Below are positions 36,608-45,700 of a stretch of DNA of 61,939 bases, in pieces. This DNA comes from Acidimicrobiia bacterium (GTDB lineage Bacteria > Actinomycetota > Acidimicrobiia > Acidimicrobiales > Bin134). The notes below the pieces were generated by a model, which searched no databases, was not told where the DNA came from, and worked only from the letters and a program-made list of their open reading frames with translations. The position numbers were made by a program, and so were the translations under genes. The stretch covers positions 1 through 61,939 of the forward strand of contig JAJEGM010000046.1 of NCBI GenBank assembly GCA_022819825.1. The letters are read 5' to 3'. How positions within the stretch are numbered: the first letter of the stretch is position 1; every line of letters begins with the position of its first letter.

Positions 36608-37788
36608 GCGGCAGGTCGAAGCGTGAGGAGCTCTTTGAGGTTCTCGGACATGACCTTTTTCTGGTCTTCGGGGCTGCGGTGGGCCACTTCCTTGATGAAG
36701 TCGAGCGGCTTGCCCAAGCCCTCGGGGTGGGGGAAGTCGGAGCCGAACAGCACCCGGTCGATGCCGATGTGATCGATCAGGCCGGGGATGTCCTCCTCAT
36801 AGAAGGGGCTCACCGAGATGTGGCGGCGGAAGGTTTCCACCGGGTCTTCGGCGAATTCCTGGGGCATCTTGCCGTAGGCGTGCGACAGCTCGAGCAGCAG
36901 CGGGGCCACCCACGTGGAGCCGTTTTCGATGCAGGCCACCCGCACGCTGGGGTGACGCTCGAACAGGCCGTGGCAGATCATGGCGGCCATGGTGTCGAAG
37001 ATGGGACGGCCGTGGCTGATGACGGTGCGGAAGGCACCGGGTTTGAACGGCAGGAACTCATCGCGGCCGCCCTCCCAGTCGCTGGCGTAGGTGTCGTAGC
37101 CGGAGTCGGAGGCGTGGCAGGTGACCAAGATCCCGGTTTGCTCCACCGCATTCCAGAAGTCGTCGAACTCCGGCAGGCCCATGGAGCGGGAGCCCCTCAC
37201 CCCCGGCACCGGGGCGGGGCGGATCAGCACGGCTCGGGCGCCGTTTTCCACGCACCACTCCAGTTCCTCGATGGCCCGGCGGGGGTCGGGCAGGGTGATG
37301 ATCGGCGTGGGGAAGATGCGGTCGTGGTAGTTGAACGTCCACTCATCGAGCATCCACCGGTTGAAGGCGGTGATTGCGGCGTGCGTCAGGTTGACGTCGT
37401 CTTTCATCCGCTCTTCGAGCAGCGAGGCCAGCGTGGGGAACAGAAGGGTGGCGTACACCCCCTGCTCGTCGAGCAGCTTGACACGGTCTTCGGGATTGCG
37501 GAAGGCGGGCAGGCAGCGGATGGGCTTGCCGGTGAACTCCCGCAGAGTCATGCCGTCGGGGTTGTTGCCCCGGTAGTACTCCTCCCACGCGCCGGGGGCG
37601 GCCACCACCTCGAAGGTGGGGTTGGGGATGTACTCGCTGATCTTGTTGTTGATGGCGATCTTGGTGCGGCCGTCGATGTCCACGTAGCGGATGGCGGTTC
37701 GGTAGCGCTCGGGGAGGTGGCGGGTGAACGCGTCGATGGGCTCGTAGAGGTGGTTGTCGGCGTCGTAGGCGTGGTAGTCGAGGTTCAT
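36604..37788 (-). CDS. amidohydrolase family 2 (metal-dependent hydrolase/decarboxylase)
   Basis: This 394-residue TIM-barrel protein has the N-terminal metal motif DADNHLYEP, the middle TCHASDSGYDT histidine, and C-terminal LFGSDFPHPEGLG with the catalytic Asp. Family 2 amidohydrolases include decarboxylases such as those of aromatic acids, and lactone hydrolases, so the reaction is open. Its start and stop codons overlap those of both neighbours by four bases, so it is within one operon. Confidence 0.83.
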   Translation of the reverse strand: MNLDYHAYDADNHLYEPIDAFTRHLPERYRTAIRYVDIDGRTKIAINNKISEYIPNPTFEVVAAPGAWEEYYRGNNPDGMTLREFTGKPIRCLPAFRNPEDRVKLLDEQGVYATLLFPTLASLLEERMKDDVNLTHAAITAFNRWMLDEWTFNYHDRIFPTPIITLPDPRRAIEELEWCVENGARAVLIRPAPVPGVRGSRSMGLPEFDDFWNAVEQTGILVTCHASDSGYDTYASDWEGGRDEFLPFKPGAFRTVISHGRPIFDTMAAMICHGLFERHPSVRVACIENGSTWVAPLLLELSHAYGKMPQEFAEDPVETFRRHISVSPFYEEDIPGLIDHIGIDRVLFGSDFPHPEGLGKPLDFIKEVAHRSPEDQKKVMSENLKELLTLRPAA

Positions 37789-38726
37789 GGCTCCTCCGAG
37801 GAGAGGATTTCGGGTGTTGATTCGGTGACTAGAACCGTGTCGCGAGCATATTCCTCGCCGGTGCTCGCGCTCACGCTGAGCACCATGTGTTCTTCAAGGA
37901 TCTCGCTCTTGCCGTAGCGGGGGTTGATCACCGGGGGCTCGAAACCCATACCGCTACCTCGAATGAGCCAATCGCCTTCGGGGGCGGCTTGGCGGAGGTC
38001 TTGACCGGTGGCACCGGGGACGCAGGCGGCAATGAGGGCAGCGTGGGGGCGGGCCTCGGGGGGTGCGCCGCCCGCAGTGCGGCCCAGGCCGCCCTCGTAG
38101 TGGAAACGGATGCAGCTGAAATCGACGATGGGGCCGTGCACCCGGGGCTCGGCGGCGGGGGTGGACGATCCGGCCAGAGCCATGGCCTCCACGCCGGCGG
38201 CCAGGCGCTGGGCATCGGTGCCGGGATGGGCGAGTGCGGCTTCGACGGCTTCGGCGGCCACCGCGCAGGCGGCCCGGATGGCGTCGACCTCCGAGGGGAG
38301 CTTGGTGCGGCGGGCCCTGAGTAAGACGTCATCGACGGGGACGATCTCAGCCTTGGGCGCCACTGCGCTGAGCAGCCCGGCCATGCCCGGCGACCAGGCG
38401 TCGACCCCCACCCGTTGGGCGGCGGCCATGCCCGGGTTTGCTGCCAGGCGCTGGTAGATGATGGCCCCGTTCCAGGTGATGCCGTGGAGGTGGTCGAGAT
38501 CGATGTCGTCGGGGACACCTTCGTCCCAGGTGGACAGCAGGAAGATCTCGCCGGTGGCGACATTGAGGGTGCATACCGGGCCGAATGGGCGGGCGCCGGC
38601 GGTCCAGAGCTGGTGAGCGCCGGTGATGTAGTTGATGTGGTCTTGGCGTCCGACCACCAGCATGTCGATGCCGGCGGCGGCCAGGGCATCGACGGCTCGG
38701 GTCCGGCGTTGGAGGTGCAGGCTCAC
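37785..38726 (-). CDS. M24-fold protein lacking metal ligands (degenerate Xaa-Pro peptidase)
   Basis: This 313-residue protein has a creatinase-type N-terminal domain (ALAAAGIDMLVVGRQDHINY) and an M24 pita-bread domain. The metal-ligand places are lost: FSCIRFHYEGGLGRT where two Asp are usual, RGSGMGFEPP in place of a GHG motif, VLSVSAST in place of an EP motif, and YARDTVLVTE where a Glu precedes Asp. It is therefore probably not a metallopeptidase; it may be regulatory or a partner subunit. The GTG start overlaps the stop of the intact M24 gene upstream (GTGA), which favours complex formation with it. Confidence 0.72.
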   Translation of the reverse strand: MSLHLQRRTRAVDALAAAGIDMLVVGRQDHINYITGAHQLWTAGARPFGPVCTLNVATGEIFLLSTWDEGVPDDIDLDHLHGITWNGAIIYQRLAANPGMAAAQRVGVDAWSPGMAGLLSAVAPKAEIVPVDDVLLRARRTKLPSEVDAIRAACAVAAEAVEAALAHPGTDAQRLAAGVEAMALAGSSTPAAEPRVHGPIVDFSCIRFHYEGGLGRTAGGAPPEARPHAALIAACVPGATGQDLRQAAPEGDWLIRGSGMGFEPPVINPRYGKSEILEEHMVLSVSASTGEEYARDTVLVTESTPEILSSEEP

Positions 38727-39943
38727 GTGGGCACCTCGAAGGGGTCGTAGGGGTGGCCACCGCCCAAGGGGTTCCAGCCGTCTTCGGTGACGGCCACAAT
38801 CTCCTCGGCCCGGTAGCCGCCGGTGCCGTCGTCCCAGATGGCGGGCTCCAGCACCAGCACCATGCCGGGCTCCAGGGTGTTGACGGCGTCGAAGTCGGGG
38901 CCGTTGTCGGTTCCCAGGAAGGGCATTTCGGCGCTCTCGATGCCCACGCCGTGGACGAGGTAGAAGTGGGGCATCCAGGGGCGCTCGCCGTCGGGCTGGT
39001 GGGCGGCGTCGGCGGCAGTGGCCGCGGCGCACACCTCGGCGAAGGTGGCGCCGGGCACGATGGCCTCGTAGGAAGCGTCCATCACCGCCAGCCACCGCTC
39101 GAAGCAGCGCTGCTCTCCGGGGGTGGGCGGACGGCCGACCACCCAGGTGCGGCCGAAGTCGGAGGCGTAGCCGTGGTAGTCGCTGCCGGCGTCCACCCAG
39201 ATGAGGTCGCCCTCGGCGTAGACGGGGTCGCCCCACCAGGTGGGGAAGGCGAGGTGGCCGGTGGTGGTGCGGGGGCCGTCGGCCATGCGCCGGGCCATGG
39301 GCTGGAAGATGACGTCGATCATGTTGGCGTCGATGCCCTCCTCCCGCAGGCGGCGGAGGAAGACGGCGGCCAGCTCGCTGCGACGCACGCCGGGGACGAG
39401 GGCCTCTTGCACTGAGGCCATGGCCCGGTTGGTGCGGGCTTGGGCCTGGTGGATGCAGGCCAGCTCGTCGATGGTCTTGTGGAGCTTGACCGCGCCCATG
39501 GTGTTCGCCGCGTCGGTGATGTCGGCGGCCGACAGCACGCCGGTGCGGCGCATGGCCCCGGTCATCAGGTCGATGCCGACACGCCCGCCGCGGGCTGTCT
39601 TGCCCAGGATGGCGTCGAGCAGGGCGCCGAGGTCGGCGGCACCCTCGTCGATATCGGGCCACACCGCCGGGTGTGCGTCGACGTCGAGGCCGTCGGGATC
39701 GCCGCCCAGCAGGCAGGGCTGGGATTGGTCGGCCAAGACCACAGCCACCGGGCGGTTGGCCGAGACGTGGGTGGCGTCGGCAGCTATGGGCAGACAGTCG
39801 GTGGCGTAGGCCACATGGGGACCGTGGAGCAGAACCAGGGCGTCGAGCCCGTCGGCGGCCATCTGGGCCTGGAGCTTGGCGTACCGCTCCCGCCGCAGCC
39901 GCTCGACGTCGAGCTCCAGTGTGCCGGTGAGCGACTTACTCAT
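38723..39943 (-). CDS. M24 metallopeptidase (Xaa-Pro dipeptidase/creatinase-like)
   Basis: This 406-residue protein has both domains: the N-terminal creatinase-like domain (AADGLDALVLLHGPHVAYAT) and the M24 domain with all five metal ligands, seen in WVDAGSDYHGYASDFGRTW (two Asp), VHGVGIES (His), VLEPAIW (Glu) and RAEEIVAV (Glu). Besides dipeptides, relatives cleave creatine, DMSP (DddP) or ectoine derivatives, so the substrate is not sure. The start overlaps the crotonase stop by eight bases. It is followed by the degenerate paralogue. Confidence 0.83.
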   Translation of the reverse strand: MSKSLTGTLELDVERLRRERYAKLQAQMAADGLDALVLLHGPHVAYATDCLPIAADATHVSANRPVAVVLADQSQPCLLGGDPDGLDVDAHPAVWPDIDEGAADLGALLDAILGKTARGGRVGIDLMTGAMRRTGVLSAADITDAANTMGAVKLHKTIDELACIHQAQARTNRAMASVQEALVPGVRRSELAAVFLRRLREEGIDANMIDVIFQPMARRMADGPRTTTGHLAFPTWWGDPVYAEGDLIWVDAGSDYHGYASDFGRTWVVGRPPTPGEQRCFERWLAVMDASYEAIVPGATFAEVCAAATAADAAHQPDGERPWMPHFYLVHGVGIESAEMPFLGTDNGPDFDAVNTLEPGMVLVLEPAIWDDGTGGYRAEEIVAVTEDGWNPLGGGHPYDPFEVPT

Positions 39944-40769
39944 CGCGGTGCTCGGCGAAGACTTCCTTCATCGACGACTTCTGCATGCGCCGCTCCAGCG
40001 CACCGAGGGCGGTGTCGGTGTTGTGCATCCAGTGGTGGGCCATGAAGTGGTAGTCCCAGGAGTCTTTCTGGCCCATCAGCTCGAGGGTCTTGTTGATGGA
40101 CCGCTTCACTACTTGGGCGGTGGCCGGGGGCACCAGAGCGATGGCCTCGGCCATCTCCTTGGTGGTGGCGGCCAACTCGTCGCGGGGCACCACCCGGTTG
40201 ACCATGCCCAGGCGCTCGGCGTCGGCTGCGGAGATGGTCTGGGCGGTGAGCAGGAACTCCTTGGCCTTGCGGGGCGGCATCTCCCAGGGCTCGATGAGGA
40301 TTTCCACCGCGGCGCCGGTCATGCGCAGCACCGGGTTCTGGAAGGAGGCGTCGTCGGAGGCCACGATCAGATCGCACATGGCCGCCAGCATCACCCCGGC
40401 GGCGATGCACTTGCCGTGGACGGCGGCGATGGTGGGCTTGGGGAAGTCGCGGATGCGCAGGCAGCGATCGAAGTACATGGTTTTCTCGTGGAGGAACTTG
40501 CCCTCCGGCGTGTCGCGCATGAGCCGCCACTTGTCGGGCTCCACGTCGCCCACCAGCGCCTTGAGGTCGTGGCCGGCGGAGAAATGGCGGCCGTTGGCGG
40601 CCATTACCACCACCCGCACCTCGTCGTCGGCCTCGGCCAGGTCGAAGGCGGCGTCGAGCTCGTCGATGAGCTGGGTGTCTTGGGCGTTGGCCACATCGGG
40701 CCGGTTCAAGGTGATGGTGGCCACAGCCTCATCGACTTGGTATTGGATGGTGTCGAAGGCGGTGCTCAT
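39936..40769 (-). CDS. enoyl-CoA hydratase/isomerase (crotonase) family protein
   Basis: This 277-residue crotonase has ITLNRPDVANAQD, the oxyanion segment AANGRHFSAGHDLKALVG, and AAVHGKCIAAGVMLAAMCDLI. It ends with a helical tail typical of CoA hydratases. I start at the ATG at 40769; the frame upstream is antisense noise of the dehydrogenase gene. It is eight bases from the acyl-CoA dehydrogenase gene. Dehydrogenase then hydratase in one operon is a normal beta-oxidation order. Confidence 0.83.
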   Translation of the reverse strand: MSTAFDTIQYQVDEAVATITLNRPDVANAQDTQLIDELDAAFDLAEADDEVRVVVMAANGRHFSAGHDLKALVGDVEPDKWRLMRDTPEGKFLHEKTMYFDRCLRIRDFPKPTIAAVHGKCIAAGVMLAAMCDLIVASDDASFQNPVLRMTGAAVEILIEPWEMPPRKAKEFLLTAQTISAADAERLGMVNRVVPRDELAATTKEMAEAIALVPPATAQVVKRSINKTLELMGQKDSWDYHFMAHHWMHNTDTALGALERRMQKSSMKEVFAEHRDE

Positions 40770-40777
40770 AGGTGCTC

Positions 40778-41959
40778 CTATCGGGGCTCTCGGGGGAGGC
40801 CCAGGGTGCGCTCGGCGATTATGTTTCGCTGGATTTCGCTGGTTCCGGCGAAGATCGTCGCGGCTTGATAGTACAGCCAGGAGCGCTGCCAGCGGCCCTC
40901 GCCGGGGTTGTGGGGGTCGCCCCGCCAAAGGGGGGCGGTGGCGCCCAGCACGTCCATGGCCGTCTTGTGGAGGCGCTGGCTCATCTCGCTCCAGAAGAGC
41001 TTGGCGGTGGCCGACTCCGGGCCGTGGTCTCGGCCGTGGGCCAGCCGGGACAGCACCCGCCAGTTCTGGAGCTGGAAAAGGCGGACCTCGCTGTAGGAGC
41101 GAGCCAGGGCCTGGCGGATCACGGGGTCTTGGTTGCGGCCAGTGTCGGCCGCCAGGCGGAACAGCTCTTCGAGCAGCTGGAGGTGGATGACGAGCTGGCG
41201 GGGGTTGGTGCCCCGCTCCACGGTGAGGGTGGACTGCGACACCCGCCAGCCGTTCCCGGGCTCGCCGATCACCTGGTCGTGGGCCACGAACACGTCGTTG
41301 AGGAAGACCTCGTTGAAGTCGGACTCGTCGGTGATCTGGCGCAGGGGGCGGATGTCCACCCCGGGGGCGTGCATGTTCACCATGAAGACGGTGATGCCCC
41401 GATGCTTGGGCTCGTCGGGGTGGGAGCGGGCCAGGCACAGGCCCCAGTCGGCGAACTGGGCGTAGGAGGTCCACACCTTCTGGCCGCTGAGCCGCCATCC
41501 GCCGTCGGCGGGAACGGCCCGGGTGGACAGCGACGCCAGATCGCTGCCGGCATCGGGCTCGCTGAACAGCTGGCAGAAGAGCTGCTCGGCGGGAAGGATC
41601 GAGGGGAGCCAGCGCTGCTTCTGCTCGTCGGTGCCGTGGGCCAGCAGGGTCGGGCCGATCAGGTTCACGCCGAGGCGGCCGACCAGCTCGGGGGCCCGGG
41701 CCCGGGCCAGCTCCTCTTGGACGATGTAGTGATGAAGCGGGCCGGCCCCCCGACCGCCGAACTCAACCGGCCAGGAGACGCCCACGAAGCGGGCTTCGGC
41801 CAGAGCGGCCTGCCATTTGCGGAGATAGGCGACCTCTTCGGCCAGATCGTCGAATAGCGGCGGCAAGCCTTTGCCGTACTCCCAGGGAAGATTCTGCTGG
41901 AGCCACTGACGGCACTCGTGTCGCAGCGCCTCCTGGTCTGGTGTGGGAGTTAGGTCCAC
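40778..41959 (-). CDS. acyl-CoA dehydrogenase
   Basis: This 393-residue flavoenzyme has LFSEPDAGSDLASLSTRAV (FAD contact), LSGQKVWTSYAQFADWGL, and the C-terminal QAATIFAGTSEIQRNIIAERTLGLPR. It belongs to the branch often found in actinobacterial steroid and cyclic-acid breakdown, where two subunits sometimes form a heteromer. Only one such gene is next to the crotonase here. The start is a GTG. The DtxR-type regulator gene lies 18 bases upstream. Confidence 0.87.
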   Translation of the reverse strand: MDLTPTPDQEALRHECRQWLQQNLPWEYGKGLPPLFDDLAEEVAYLRKWQAALAEARFVGVSWPVEFGGRGAGPLHHYIVQEELARARAPELVGRLGVNLIGPTLLAHGTDEQKQRWLPSILPAEQLFCQLFSEPDAGSDLASLSTRAVPADGGWRLSGQKVWTSYAQFADWGLCLARSHPDEPKHRGITVFMVNMHAPGVDIRPLRQITDESDFNEVFLNDVFVAHDQVIGEPGNGWRVSQSTLTVERGTNPRQLVIHLQLLEELFRLAADTGRNQDPVIRQALARSYSEVRLFQLQNWRVLSRLAHGRDHGPESATAKLFWSEMSQRLHKTAMDVLGATAPLWRGDPHNPGEGRWQRSWLYYQAATIFAGTSEIQRNIIAERTLGLPREPR

Positions 41960-41977
41960 ATCTATCCGGGCGGCGGT

Positions 41978-42649
41978 TTAGGCGGCGGTGACGAAGATGC
42001 GCTCGCTGGCGAAGCCGCCGATGCCGACGTGGTTGCCGTCGATCTCCACCGTGGTGGTGCCGTCGGGGGAGGAGGCGGTGATGATCCCCTGGGCGCCGGG
42101 GATTACCGAGGAGCCCTCGAGGAAGTCGAGCAGACCATCGGTGAACTCCAGCTCTTCGGTGATGCGGGTGACTACGAACCGCTGGCCCACCTCGATCTTG
42201 GCCAGCGCCTGGGTTGGGGGGGCCTGGTAGGCGGAACCGGGGATGGGGTTGCCGTGGGGGCAGGTGGTGGGATCGTCGAGCACCCGCATCATGGCCTGCT
42301 CCACCAGGGGGGAGATGACGTGCTCCCACTTGCCGGCCTCGGCGTGGGCGTCGGCCCACGACAGGCCCAGCACCTGAGTGAGGAACACCTCGGCCAGACG
42401 ATGGCGGCGCACCACCCGCTCGGCCAGGTCCATTCCGTCGGGAGACAGTTCGATCGACCGGCCCTTGAGGGTAACCAGGCCCTCGGCCTCCAAGCGGTGG
42501 ATCATCTCCGACACCGCAGGACGGGACACCTCCAGGCGCTCGGCTACCCGGGCCTGGATGACGTCTACGTCGTCTTCGGCCAGCTCGAAGATGGTCTCGC
42601 AATACTCCTCGAACGCCGGGTGCCACTCGGGGGTCTGGTACTGGGCCAC
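41978..42649 (-). CDS. DtxR/MntR-family metal-dependent regulator
   Basis: This 223-residue regulator has an N-terminal winged helix (EYCETIFELAEDDVDVIQAR, VAERLEVSRPAVSEMIHRLE), the dimer domain with metal ligands (VVRRHRLAEVFLTQVLG, EAGKWEHVIS, TCPHGNPIPG) and a C-terminal FeoA/SH3-like part. With Fe or Mn it would repress iron or manganese uptake and oxidative-stress genes. It is unusual to see it inside an acyl-CoA operon. I start at the GTG at 42649. The longer frame overlaps the synthetase gene, whose stop is 10 bases upstream. Confidence 0.85.
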   Translation of the reverse strand: MAQYQTPEWHPAFEEYCETIFELAEDDVDVIQARVAERLEVSRPAVSEMIHRLEAEGLVTLKGRSIELSPDGMDLAERVVRRHRLAEVFLTQVLGLSWADAHAEAGKWEHVISPLVEQAMMRVLDDPTTCPHGNPIPGSAYQAPPTQALAKIEVGQRFVVTRITEELEFTDGLLDFLEGSSVIPGAQGIITASSPDGTTTVEIDGNHVGIGGFASERIFVTAA

Positions 42650-42659
42650 GACTGGGAGT

Positions 42660-44030
42660 TTATCGGGTTGGGGGCAGGAGTTTTTCGGCCAACTGGGTGC
42701 GGTCGGGTTTTCCCGAGGGCATCGTGGGCATGTCGTCAACCTGGATGATGCGCTCGGGGGTCATGAAGCGGGCCGCACCGGACTCTGAGAACCAGCGGCG
42801 GCACTCTTCGAGGTTGAATGAGCCATCGGCTACCACGAAGGCGGCCACCCGTTCGCCAAGGCGGTCGTCGGGCTCCCCCAGCACCACGGCCTGGCCCACC
42901 GCCGGGTGAGCCTCAAGGATGGCCTCCACCTCGTTGGCATCGATGTTCTCGCCACCCCGGATGATCTTGTCGCCCAGCCGTCCGACGACGGTAAGGAAGC
43001 CGCTTTCATCGATCTGGCCCAGGTCGCCGGTGCGGAACCAGCCGTCGTCGGTGAAAGCAGCGGCAGTGTGGGCGGGGTCGAGGTAGCCGACGGTCACCTC
43101 GGGTCCGTGGACCTGGATCTCGCCGTGCTCGTCGATCCTGATCTGGGTAGGCGAGAACGGGCGGCCATCGGTGTTGGCCATGCGCTCGGGATCGTCGTCG
43201 TTGGTGCAGGTGGTGACGGTGGGGGCCTCAGTGGAGCCGTAGGCCCGCTTGACGATGCAGCCGAAGGCCTCTCGGGCCCGATGCACGAAGGCAGGGGTGA
43301 CGCTGGAGCCGCCGATGGAGAGGAACCGGAAGGAGGCAGTTCGGCTGGGGCTGAAGTCGGGGTGGTCCATGAGGTCGTTGAAGAAGGTGGGCGGTCCGAT
43401 CATGTAGGTGGCCTGCTCCTGCTCGATGAGCCGAAGGGCCTCGCCCGGGTCCCAGCGGGCCATGAGCACGGTCTTCATGGAGAGCGCTCCGGGGATGAGC
43501 ACACCGTGCAGGAGTCCGGCCACGTGGGCCAGCGAGGCCGGGAACAGCACGGTGTCGTCGGCGGTGAGGCCGCTGATGTGGATGTACTGGCGCACCTTGT
43601 AGGCGATGGAGGCCTGGGTGTGGACCACCCCCTTGGGGACGCCCGATGAGCCGGAGGTGAACATGATGAGGGCCCGGTCGTCGGGGTTGGTTGGGGCGGG
43701 GGGATGGGGAGAGGGGTCTCCGGCGGCGTGGTCGGTGGGATCGAAGAGCCGGTTGAGGCCGAGAAGGGCGAACGCATGATCCCGCTGGCGGCCGCCGTCG
43801 GCGTAGAGCAGGGGGACGGGCACCGCGCCGGCCCGCCAGCAGGCCCGGTAGGCGACTACGCCCTCAGGGCTGGTGGGAAGCTGGAAGGCAGTGGGCTGGC
43901 CCGGTTCGAGATCAGCCGACGCCCGGTGGGCCCAATCGATCACCTCCTCGGTGGACAAACGGCGGTCTCCGGCGACGATGAAGTCGTCCCGTCGGGGCAC
44001 GACCGTGAGCAGGTCGTGGATGAAGGTCAT
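42660..44030 (-). CDS. AMP-forming acyl-CoA synthetase (short, second of pair)
   Basis: This 456-residue adenylate-forming enzyme activates an acid to an acyl-AMP and then to CoA thioester. It has IMFTSGSSGVPKGVV (P-loop), YGSTEAPTV, GWFRTGDLG, and the final lysine region TMPSGKPDRTQLAEKL. It is shorter than usual at its N-terminus, and it is not truncated by frame. The start ATG overlaps the stop of the first synthetase (ATGA). The longer open frame upstream is shadow. Confidence 0.83.
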   Translation of the reverse strand: MTFIHDLLTVVPRRDDFIVAGDRRLSTEEVIDWAHRASADLEPGQPTAFQLPTSPEGVVAYRACWRAGAVPVPLLYADGGRQRDHAFALLGLNRLFDPTDHAAGDPSPHPPAPTNPDDRALIMFTSGSSGVPKGVVHTQASIAYKVRQYIHISGLTADDTVLFPASLAHVAGLLHGVLIPGALSMKTVLMARWDPGEALRLIEQEQATYMIGPPTFFNDLMDHPDFSPSRTASFRFLSIGGSSVTPAFVHRAREAFGCIVKRAYGSTEAPTVTTCTNDDDPERMANTDGRPFSPTQIRIDEHGEIQVHGPEVTVGYLDPAHTAAAFTDDGWFRTGDLGQIDESGFLTVVGRLGDKIIRGGENIDANEVEAILEAHPAVGQAVVLGEPDDRLGERVAAFVVADGSFNLEECRRWFSESGAARFMTPERIIQVDDMPTMPSGKPDRTQLAEKLLPPTR

Positions 44031-45700
44031 CCGGAGAAGCGCTCGGTGAGGATCTGTTGGGCGCCGATGCGGTCGATCTTGCCCGAGTCGAGCCAGGGCA
44101 GCTCGTCGGGGGTGTCGTAGACGGCGAGATGGCGGGGAACCTTGTACGACGCCACCCGCTCGGCGGTGTAGGCGACGAGCTGTTCGGCGGTCAGTGCCTG
44201 GCCGGGGCGCAGTACAACCGCGGCGGCCACGTCTTCCAGCCGGTCGGGATGGGGCACGCCGCACACGAAGGCGTGCATGACCTCTTCGGGCTCTTCCAGC
44301 ACCAACTCCACCTCTCGGGGGGCGATGTTCATGCCCGCCGACTTGATGAGGTCGCCCATCCGGCCGGTGAAGAAGAAATAGCCGTGCTCGTCGAAGTAGC
44401 CGCCGTCGCCGGTGCGGTACCAGCCGTCGGGAGTGAAGGCGTCGGCCCGCTCCACCTTGTACAGCCCGCTCATGAGGGCATAGCCCCTCACCCACACCTC
44501 GCCCTGCTCCCCCGTCGGGCAGTCGTCGCCCGTGACCGGATCGACGATGCGGTGCTCCATGCCCGGAACGGTCCAGCCGAACGATCCCCGCTTTTCCTCG
44601 GGCAGCTGGTTGCCCATCACACCCAGGGTGTGGGGGCCGAGGGTCTCGGTCATGCCCAGCGAGTTGACCCGCAGCTCGACATCGCCGATGCGCATCTCGG
44701 GGGGCAGGAGCACGTCGAGGCTGCCGCCCCGCACCGAGGACAGGTCGCGCTTTTCGAAATCGGGGTGGTCGGTGAGCATCCTCGACATGTGGGGCCAGCC
44801 GGCCACGATGGTCACCCGCTCCCGCTCGATGAGGGCCAGGGTCTCGCCGGGGTCGAACCGCTCCTCGAACACCATGGCGGCGCCCACGTGGATGGCGGCC
44901 ACCAGGGTGAACGACATGCCCCCCACCCAGAACAGGGGCATGGGGGTGTAGAGGCGGTCGTCGGGGGTGAGGTCGCGGTACTGCCCCAGGTTGTGGGCGT
45001 GGCGCACCATTGGCCCCTGAGCATGGATGGCGCCCTTGGGCGCGGCGGTGCTGCCCGAGGTGTACACCACCACGAACTCATCGGCCGGGGTCACCTGGGC
45101 CTCGGCGGCGGCCAAGAGCTCGTCGCTCACCTCTTGGCCGGCGGCCAGCAAATCGTCCATCGACCTGGCCCAGGGCCGCTCCGGCTGGCCCCAGCCCCAC
45201 ACCGATCGCAGATAGGGGTGCGACAGCGAGCGGATGGCGGGATCGTCGCCGGGGCTGGCGATCTCCTCGATGCGGTCGAGGTAGTCGTGGCCAAGATGGC
45301 GGGCGGCGCACAGCAGCACCTGCACGTCGGCGTGGCGCATAGCCCAGTCGAGCTCTCGGGCCTTGTAGTAGGTGTTGAGCATCACGCCGAGGGCGCCGAT
45401 GCGGCCGATGGCCAGCCAGGCGGCGATCCAATCGGGGCCGTTGGGGGCCAGCAGCCCCACCCGGGTGCCCTTGCCCACACCGATGGCCAACAGCCCCTTG
45501 GCTATGGCAGCCGAGGCGGCATCGGCGTCGGCATAGGTCATGCGCTGGTCTTCCAGCACGCCCAGCAGCCGCTGGCCGTGGGCATCGACCGCCGCCCGGA
45601 TCATCGCGGGAATGGTCGGCTCGTAGGGCGGGAACTCGATCGGATCGGCCGGGGCGGGAATCGGCAGGACGACGGGGCCGGTCGGGGCGGAGTCAGGCAT
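44027..45700 (-). CDS. AMP-forming acyl-CoA synthetase (first of pair)
   Basis: This 557-residue enzyme is of normal length for the family. It has VVYTSGSTAAPKGAI, SLGMTETLGPH, GWYRTGDGGYFDEHGYFFFTGR, and the catalytic C-terminal LPWLDSGKIDRIGAQQ. The ATG at 45700 follows the LLM oxidoreductase stop directly, with no spacing. Two synthetases in tandem suggest activation of two acids, or one before and one after chain cleavage. Confidence 0.87.
   Translation of the reverse strand: MPDSAPTGPVVLPIPAPADPIEFPPYEPTIPAMIRAAVDAHGQRLLGVLEDQRMTYADADAASAAIAKGLLAIGVGKGTRVGLLAPNGPDWIAAWLAIGRIGALGVMLNTYYKARELDWAMRHADVQVLLCAARHLGHDYLDRIEEIASPGDDPAIRSLSHPYLRSVWGWGQPERPWARSMDDLLAAGQEVSDELLAAAEAQVTPADEFVVVYTSGSTAAPKGAIHAQGPMVRHAHNLGQYRDLTPDDRLYTPMPLFWVGGMSFTLVAAIHVGAAMVFEERFDPGETLALIERERVTIVAGWPHMSRMLTDHPDFEKRDLSSVRGGSLDVLLPPEMRIGDVELRVNSLGMTETLGPHTLGVMGNQLPEEKRGSFGWTVPGMEHRIVDPVTGDDCPTGEQGEVWVRGYALMSGLYKVERADAFTPDGWYRTGDGGYFDEHGYFFFTGRMGDLIKSAGMNIAPREVELVLEEPEEVMHAFVCGVPHPDRLEDVAAAVVLRPGQALTAEQLVAYTAERVASYKVPRHLAVYDTPDELPWLDSGKIDRIGAQQILTERFSG

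Noticed and set aside
37785..39662. apparent 625-residue fusion of an Arg/Pro-rich domain with the degenerate M24 protein
   Set aside because: The first half is the out-of-frame shadow of the intact M24 gene. The real start is the GTG at 38726.
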